NCBI GenBank assembly: GCA_001662425.1
Contig: BDDC01001151.1
Location: 7,349 to 32,375, forward strand
Direction of reading: 5' to 3'
Origin: Chlamydomonas sphaeroides
Lineage: Eukaryota; Chlorophyta; Chlorophyceae; Chlamydomonadales; Chlamydomonadaceae
Length of the DNA: 25,027 bases
Part shown: piece by piece, positions 19,198 through 25,027 of the stretch
Layout of the letters: every line of letters begins with the position of its first letter
How positions within the stretch are numbered: the stretch's first letter is position 1
The notes under the pieces: model-generated
The model's database searches: none
What the model saw: the letters and a program-made list of their open reading frames with translations, nothing else
What the model was told of the DNA's origin: nothing
Translations under genes and position numbers: made by a program

Positions 19198-21431
19198 ATG
19201 CAGAGCGCGGCCATGGCGACGAGCGTTTCCTGCTACCGGCCCTGCAGCCTGCGCGCAGCAAGCATGCGAAAGGCAAATCGCCGCGCGGCGCTGCAGATGT
19301 CTAGGGTACGCTGCAAAGGGGCGCACCGAGTTTCGGGGGAACTGTTCAGCATTTGGGGGTTGACCTGCGACCCATGCCACAGGCTCGCCGAGATGACATG
19401 GATGATAGCGAGCAGGACGTCGCGCCCAGGCGCGAAGTTGCCCGCGAGGTCAGTTCAGACAATCCAGCCAAACCCTAGGCGGTTGTCAGAGCTCTTTCGT
19501 CTGCATGCACATGCCACATATGCACTGGAGCTTGTACTGAAGATCTATTCGTTGCAAGAGGCGTGCTGGAAATGAGAGTGGGAGTGGCATGTCGCGGGCA
19601 TCGGTCGCTTTGCGCGAGTTCGCAGCCATATCAAAGGGGGACGCCCGCATGCCCGCATTTGCGTGGTACCCTAACCACTCGTCATGGTTCGCAGTTGTCC
19701 GGGTCACTGCTATCGATGCCCATCTTGCCGCCAAACGTCCCCTCCCATGCTTCCCCCACCCCACGTGCCCCACCCACGCCCCCACCTGCTCGGTACCACA
19801 CAGGTGATCACCTTCATGACCAGCGACGGCATCGTCCAGGTGCCTGGGCGCCGCGTGCTGCGGCCCGCCAGCCAGGTAGGGAGGGGTGGGGCGGGGTCCG
19901 CCGAGCCGTGCCTAGCCCTCCCATCGCCGTCGCACACATGCCGCAGCCCGCAGCGGAGCCCATACTGACCCCACGGGGGCCAGGAGCTGACCGCCCTGTG
20001 ACCCACCCGATCCCTCCACTTTCCCTTACCGCCAGGCACAGCTGCAGAACAAGCGGCTGGTGGCACCGATGCCGACGTGGGAGCAGCAGTCGCTGTGCAT
20101 CGGCGCCAGCTTCGCTGTGGCGGCCACCAACGGCCACGACGCGTCACGGTGCGCGGCGTTACGATCGGTACCGGGTTCGGGGCGCGGAGGGAAGGACAGG
20201 AAGTTGGTATGGCAGCGACTGCGCGAGTGGGCGGCCAGCTGGCCTTGCTGAACAGGGCGTGGCGGACCCTGCCCTCGCCCGATTGCCGTCTGGTGATGCA
20301 TGCGTGTTTATCCCCCACGATGACCCGAGGCCCCCGCGCCACGGTACAGTGTGCCTCCTCCCCGCCGTCTGCTCGCCGCCCCTCCAGGCGCATTAGCATC
20401 GAGGGCTTCTGCCAGTCGGTGGACTACCTGTTCGCCAGCGTGCAGGTGCGGCTGAATGGCACAGAGTGTGGAGCGGGGGTGGGGTGGGGGTGGGGGCATG
20501 GTTGCAGCGGGGCCACTGAAGGGCAGGGCCACAGGAAAGGAGGGGTGCCAAGAGGAGCCGGTCGGGAGCCTAGGGTGCACATCGCCGCCTGCCGCCTGGC
20601 GATGTGGCCCGAGCCTGGCCGCGGTCCGCCGTCCAATCCGCCTCCAATCCGCACATGCTGAAGAGCCGCCTGCACCGCTGCCCCATCCAAAACGGTCCAC
20701 AGGACGCGCTCGAGAGCGAGCTGGGCGGCGAGGTGCTGGTGCAGGAGCGGCAAGTCAAGAGGTGAGGCGGCAGTGGGCGGGGGGACGCCGCGGGGCGCAC
20801 CCCGCGGGCCGACCCGGGGTTCCTGTCACCAGTACTAGCGGGCCAGGCCTACGGCCTGGGCGCCTTGCGGAAGCCAGGACTCCCCTTTCCACCCAGTTCG
20901 ATAGGCGCAAAGTCCGTTCACTGCAAGCGCGTAAGCCAGCGCGCTCACTACCGGTATCGCCTCCGCCCTCCCCGTACCCTGCTCTCCCCTAACCGTGCCT
21001 CCCTTGTCCCTTTCCCCATCCCCAGCGGCCTGCACGAGGTGCTGCGGCTCACGGTGGCGGTGCCGTACCTGTTTGGCGTGCCGCCGCAGCTCGAGGTGCT
21101 CAGGTGGGCGAGGGCGGCGACGAGCTCCAAGGGGGCCGGGGAAGCACCCGTCAGCCGGGCAACGCCAGGGCCCGGCAGCCCCGGGCTAGCCTGCTCAGGC
21201 CTGCCTGCGCCAGGGGATGCGGCTACCCGCTTGAGCCGCCCTCTGCCGCCCCCACCGCCTCCCTGCGCCCCTCCCTCTCTGTCCCTCCCTCCCTGTCCCT
21301 CCATGCGCCCGCCCACTCTGTCCCTCCCTATCCCTCCTCCGTTCCCGTGTCCCTGACCCAGCGAGGCCATCCGCGAGGGCGGCGGCGCTGTGGAGCGGGT
21401 GCGCCACGTGTGGCTCATGCAGCGCGCATGA
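19198..21431 (+). CDS. Chloroplast-targeted soluble protein, unknown family
   Basis: Eight exons join in frame: 19198-19305, 19383-19448, 19804-19875, 20036-20148, 20388-20445, 20703-20761, 21026-21103 and 21362-21431 (TGA). They give 207 residues. Exon 1 is a typical algal chloroplast transit peptide (MQSAAMATSVSCYRPCSLRA..., no acidic residues, ending LQMSR). The mature part starts with an acidic linker (ARRDDMDDSEQDVAP), then VITFMTSDGIVQVPGRRVL, MPTWEQQSLCIGASFAV, RISIEGFCQSVDYLFASVQ, DALESELGGEVLVQERQVK, EVLRLTVAVPYLFGVPPQLE and EAIREGGGAVERVRHVWLMQ. The compact, charged and hydrophobic pattern looks like a conserved helical fold with no membrane segment. The three phase-2 junctions all restore plausible residues, which supports the model. 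I do not recognise the family; a plastid stromal or assembly role is only a guess. Confidence 0.8.
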
Positions 21432-22161
21432 GGGGCGCAGCAGGGGGCTGCAGGCGCTGCAGGCAGCAGGCGGCGGCCGGCGCCGGGGTGCGAGCTGGGT
21501 GAGGGCCAGCAAGCGTCAAGCCCTGGCGCTGGCGCTGGCGCTGGCGCTGGCGCTGGCGCTGACGCTGGCACCGGCTGTGCACCGCGGCGTGCGTGCGGGA
21601 GTGGCGCACAAGCTGAGGGCAGCGCAGCCCTGGCGCTTGCTGCGCCGGCGCTGGGCGGCAGCGCTCTGGCCGACTTCGAAGGGCAGGCTGGGAAACAGCT
21701 TGTGTGTTAGGTACCGCACGTTGCAGCCGGTGGCCAGCGCTCTGGCCAGAGGCGGAATCGGCACCAGGCATCCCCGGACGGAAAGCTGCATGCTGTGATT
21801 TTGTTGCCTCGTGCGGCGGCGGCGGTTGGGAGAGGAGCCGTCGGCCTGCGCCGCAGCTCAAGCATAACGCCCGCTGGTGGCGACGTGGGAGAGGAATGAG
21901 AGCGGCACGCTGAGTGGCAGCGAAGCGGTGACAGACCGCGTGAGCAAGAGGTGCGATCTTGTTGTGTGCGGCGGCGCGATGGGCTGTCCTAGTCTGTTGC
22001 CGGGAGTTTTTGGACTCGACGCCGCGCATCCAGCCTGCGATTGCTCGGGCCACTTGGCCAGCCCCGCGTCTCGCCCGTGTGGGCTCATTCTGTGTGGACA
22101 TATTCTTGTATACCAGTTTTGTGTACATCAGTTGGGTGTGATGTTGTGGCGAGGCGTGTAA
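21432..22161 (+). other. 3' UTR of the chloroplast-protein gene
   Basis: TGTAA at 22157-22161 gives a 3' UTR of about 725 nt. It contains the CTGGCG hexamer run at 21523-21570; no gene is seen. Confidence 0.45.
21523..21570 (+). repeat. CTGGCG hexanucleotide microsatellite, eight units
   Basis: Six perfect CTGGCG units followed by CTGACG and CTGGCA. It is open as an Ala-Leu run, but it lies after the stop codon and is best read as 3' UTR. Confidence 0.9.
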
Positions 22162-22498
22162 GGGCGTCGGTGGTCACAGGGATTGTGAGTGGGGTTAGCG
22201 CAAGGAACATTGTGTTTTGCGTGTCAGCCCACGCGGCGCTGTGTCGTGTACACTAGGCGTTTCGTTATTGTACCTTATATGTCGTTGTCGCTGATGTCGA
22301 TTGAAGACCGTTGCTGGCCGTCCTGTTACGCTTGGTCCAAATCACAAATTTTTGACGCCGTGTACTATGTAACGTAGCTGCTGCGACTGTATATCACCTA
22401 CAAAGCCTCCGTGCCACCTGCTGCTAGCAGCCCGCAGCCAGCCGGCCATCAAACCACGTTCGCGTTCTTCAGGGCGCAGCTAACCTTGACGTAACTCT
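22162..22498. other. Intergenic, upstream of the SecE-like gene
   Basis: About 340 bp of comparatively AT-rich sequence with no supported gene. It presumably holds the promoter and 5' UTR of the next gene. Confidence 0.45.
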
Positions 22499-23167
22499 AT
22501 GACGTCTTTAGCAGCAGCGTTGCACGCGCCGTGTGCGATGTCGCGCCAGGCGCCGCTGTGCCACGGATGCCCCCTCGCCATCGCGGCGAGGCCTCGCGCG
22601 CGCCAGCTTGCTCGAGGGCAAGCGCGGCGCAGCCTGGTAGTAGCAGCTATGGCGCCAGCGCAGCAACAACCTTACGGCCAGGGGGGCGTGCCCGAGGCCC
22701 CCATGCGCTCGGTCTGGTGAGTACCGCACTCGCCGCCTGTCGTCGGCAAGCCCGCCCCTATTCCCCGACAGGCGGCCATCCCAGCCATGCCGGGGCCCCG
22801 CCAACTGGCTGCCATCTTCCGGCACAGCCTCAACCGCTGCGCGCCGCAGCCCACGTGCGCTTGCGTGCCCCGCCCTGCCTCGTACCCCAACCCACAACCC
22901 ACAAACCCGCCACCTCGCCTGCGCCGCCGCAGGGCCACGAACCTCTCCGCGGCCGCCGCGGCCATCGTGAGGCTGCTGCACTCCGGCGCCGCCTTCGTGG
23001 TGTCCTGTCGCGACGTGCTGTCGCACTTCACGGTGCTCAGCCCGCAGCAGGCGCTACGGCGCATGATCCTCATCCTCGCCGCCAGCCTGCTCATGGTGGT
23101 GCTGCTCACCACCATTGACAGCGCGCTGCTCTACTCGTACATCCTGTGGGCGCGGCGCGTGCTGTGA
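22499..23167 (+). CDS. Small plastid-type membrane protein, SecE-like
   Basis: Two exons, 22499-22716 and 22933-23167 (TGA), joined in phase 2 to make a Trp codon, give 150 residues. The first 50 residues are Ala/Arg/Ser-rich with no acidic residue and end RRSLVVAAMAPAQ, a plausible chloroplast cleavage region. After a short linker comes an amphipathic stretch (AIVRLLHSGAAFVVSCRDVL), LSPQQALRR, one membrane helix (MILILAASLLMVVLLTTID) and a short C-terminal tail. The order amphipathic helix, SPxxALRR, single helix with an Asp near its end is that of SecE, the small subunit of the SecYEG/Alb3-linked translocon. The hallmark WP before the helix is absent (VLSP instead), so the call is tentative; another small thylakoid or envelope protein is possible. 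Confidence 0.6.
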
Positions 23168-23987
23168 GGCAGCTGCAGCAGCCTGGGAGATGCGTGGCCT
23201 TGTTAGGCAGCTGCGGCCTGGGCGCATTTGGGGAGGGGGAGCTGCACGGCGGAGAGCCCGGTGCGAGCGCGAGGAAGGGAGTTGGGGTGTCGGGGCGGGG
23301 CTACCTTTGCCGCGTGCACGCGCCAGAGCGGGGCCGTCCCCGGGGTTGCGTGCGCGGCCTTGAGGGGTGGTTGCCGCTCGCGGCTAGGAACGCGTGGACG
23401 GCTGGTCCGCGAGAACGAGCACCCCGCTGTTGAACGCAACCGTGTGGCGGCGAGGCACTGCTGTACGGAATGAGTTGTGCAGGCCGAGGCGCAGCTGTGC
23501 GCGCAGCGGCTGGCGAGGAGGTTGGAGGGCACTGAGCATTGAGCTGTGAGCGCAGGGCGGGGCAGGGCCGCGCCGGGCGGCCCCGGGCGGCGCGTTCGGC
23601 GCGTGCACACCCGCCCCGCTATGGTTCCCACGACCTGAGCTGGGAGCTGGCGCCGCCCCGGTGGTGTGCTGGTGTGCAGAGGCGCGGCCCCACCTGACAC
23701 TGTGTCGTCAAGACCCTAGAGGACGCCTGCGACAGGGTAGCTCGCGTGTGTGGTGGGCCTTGGGCGGCGCGAGCCGTGGGCTGAGAGCTGTGGGCTGAAA
23801 GCTATGGCGCGGCTGTGGGGCGGCTGCGAAGTTGCAACATGCTTGTGATGTGGGTGCCTGGAGGCCGACCTTGCGCACGCAGCGTCAAGTAGTTGCGGCG
23901 CCGGGCTGGAGGGCAGTGCGCTGGCGACGCTGCAGCGTCCACCCAGCAGGCACCGACCAACTGAGAGGGTCCTTGCCGCCAATGTAA
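23168..23987 (+). other. 3' UTR of the SecE-like gene
   Basis: TGTAA at 23983-23987 gives a 3' UTR of about 820 nt. No coding pattern is seen on either strand. Confidence 0.4.
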
Positions 23988-24334
23988 GTCTGCATTGCGC
24001 CTCCAGGCGGTCTACGCTCGCCGCCGCAGCGCCGGCCGCGCCGGCCGCTTGTGTCCCCGGCAGCCGCCCGCGACCGCACGCCATTCGCCGGGCCTGCGCC
24101 CCGCGGGGGCCCCCCTCCCCGGTCCCCGCTGCCGCCTTTCCGTCTTCCCCCACCTGCCAGGGCCACCCGCCGTGTCAGCCCCACGTGCATCAAGCCTGGC
24201 CTCTCCCGTCTCCCACGGCCCAGACCCAGCCAGTAGGAGCATAACCCAGGGCACCAACACCGCTTTCATCCCAGCCCCCGCCCGCCGGCCCACCCGACCC
24301 ATCCGGCCCTGGCCTAGCCCGCCTGTCGCTCTCA
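23988..24334 (-). other. Probable 3' UTR of the GST-like gene
   Basis: Between the TGTAA of the SecE-like gene and the minus-strand stop at 24337-24335. No minus-strand TGTAA was found here, so the 3' end of the GST-like transcript is not located. Nothing else is seen. Confidence 0.3.
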
Positions 24335-25027
24335 TCAGCTGCGCAGCTTGCGCTGCAGCCACTCCTCGGCCGCCGGCGCCAACTCCGCCAGCACCGCCGC
24401 CACCGCCGGCTGCGCCCACAGCGCGCGCCGCCACGCCGCCAGCCGGTGCAGCCCCAGGCCCTCGTAGTCCAGACGCCCCGCGCCCACCGCCGGCAGCAGC
24501 AGCTCGGCGTACAGCAGCAGCGCGGGGTAGCCGCAGTCCGCCAGCGTGAGCCGGTCGTCGGACATCGCCAGCGCGCGGCCGGGCGGCAGCAGCGCCTCCA
24601 GCTCCGCCAAGCGGGCGAGGAAGGCGGCGGCCGCCTCCTGGGTGGGGCGTGGGAGGACAAGGGTGCGGGGGCAGGCGAGCATCAGTAGGTCGGCTACGAA
24701 TTACGTTGAGGGCGCGGCGGGTCCGGCCGGCCAACAGGGGGCCCCCGGCCGCGCCTAGATAGGCGGGTGACAGCGGGGTGCCTGGGCGGGTGGCAGCGGT
24801 GCGCCTAGGCGCGCTGTGTGCGGCTCCCAGTGCCGCAGTGGCTGGGCCAGCGAGGCACAGTAGCCACCCGGATGGCGGACGTGGCCCCCCCGGAACCTAG
24901 CCCCGGCCAGCCCCTGCGCACCTGCACCACCTCCTGCGAGCGCACCGAGGGAGCTACCTGGCGGGGCGCGAGGGGGCGAGGGGGCGGAAGGGGGGGGCGC
25001 ACATGTCATCCGAGGGGGCCGGGGGGC
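24335..25027 (-). CDS. Glutathione S-transferase family protein, 5'-partial
   Basis: Minus strand. The last exon is 24637-24335 (TGA), 101 codons including the stop, after a CACCCAG acceptor. A probable preceding 36-nt exon is 24957-24922 (VAPSVRSQEVVQ), ending phase 0; the rest lies beyond the right edge. The last exon reads as the all-helical C-terminal domain of a GST. It has AFLARLAELEALLPPGRAL, then SDDRLTLADCGYPALLLY, where the LTLAD motif is the conserved N-cap/Asp of GST helix 6, and then WRRALWAQPAVAAVL and EEWLQRKLRS. The thioredoxin-like N-terminal domain that binds glutathione is not in the window, so class and activity cannot be assigned. It converges with the SecE-like gene. The 36-nt exon is less certain than the last exon. 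Confidence 0.7.

Noticed and set aside
21499..21798. Ala-Leu repeat protein from the CTGGCG run
   Set aside because: The frame is open only because of the hexamer microsatellite and lies in the 3' UTR of the upstream gene.
1..25027. CRISPR array, insertion sequence, tRNA or rRNA genes
   Set aside because: The repeats seen are short microsatellites or minisatellites without spacers. No transposase frame, terminal inverted repeats or cloverleaf was found by eye on either strand.

Overview
The window reads as nuclear DNA of a volvocine-type green alga (Chlamydomonas/Volvox relatives). It is very GC-rich. Genes are broken into short exons by many small GT-AG introns with pyrimidine-rich acceptors. 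TGTAA, the usual algal polyadenylation signal, lies downstream of most genes. Several N-termini look like chloroplast targeting peptides or secretory signals. There is no bacterial operon structure, tRNA, rRNA, CRISPR array or intact transposon. Gene models below were built by hand from reading frame, splice sites and intron phase; none is confirmed by transcripts.

Layout, left to right. (A) 70-2174 (+) is the 3' part of a seven-exon DUF1517 protein, the family of the plastid protein FLAP1. (B-E) 3907-14552 holds four related genes for secreted proline-rich proteins: member 1 at 3907-5406 (-), member 2 at 6841-8499 (-), member 3 at 10262-11503 (+) and member 4 at 13117-14552 (+). Each has a signal-peptide exon closed by a phase-0 intron, a middle rich in Pro, Ser, Asp, Glu and Tyr, and a last exon entered in phase 1 that encodes a PPPRR...LR(R)PP basic tail. 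The pairs are divergent around a gene-poor stretch (8500-10261). Members 3 and 4 are a tandem duplicate of about 3 kb with matching 5' and 3' flanks. (F) 16367-18967 (+) encodes an unrecognised organelle-type membrane protein. (G) 19198-21431 (+) encodes an unrecognised soluble protein with a chloroplast-type transit peptide. (H) 22499-23167 (+) encodes a small plastid-type protein with one C-terminal membrane helix that resembles SecE. (I) 24335-25027 (-) is the 3' part of a gene with a glutathione S-transferase C-terminal domain, running off the right edge.

How they fit together: A, G and H are probably plastid proteins and do not form an obvious pathway. The four-gene cluster is the coherent local unit. 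Its products look like hydroxyproline-rich wall or extracellular-matrix proteins with an acidic tyrosine-rich middle and a basic tail. I do not recognise this family from any described one, and it is the best candidate here for something new.
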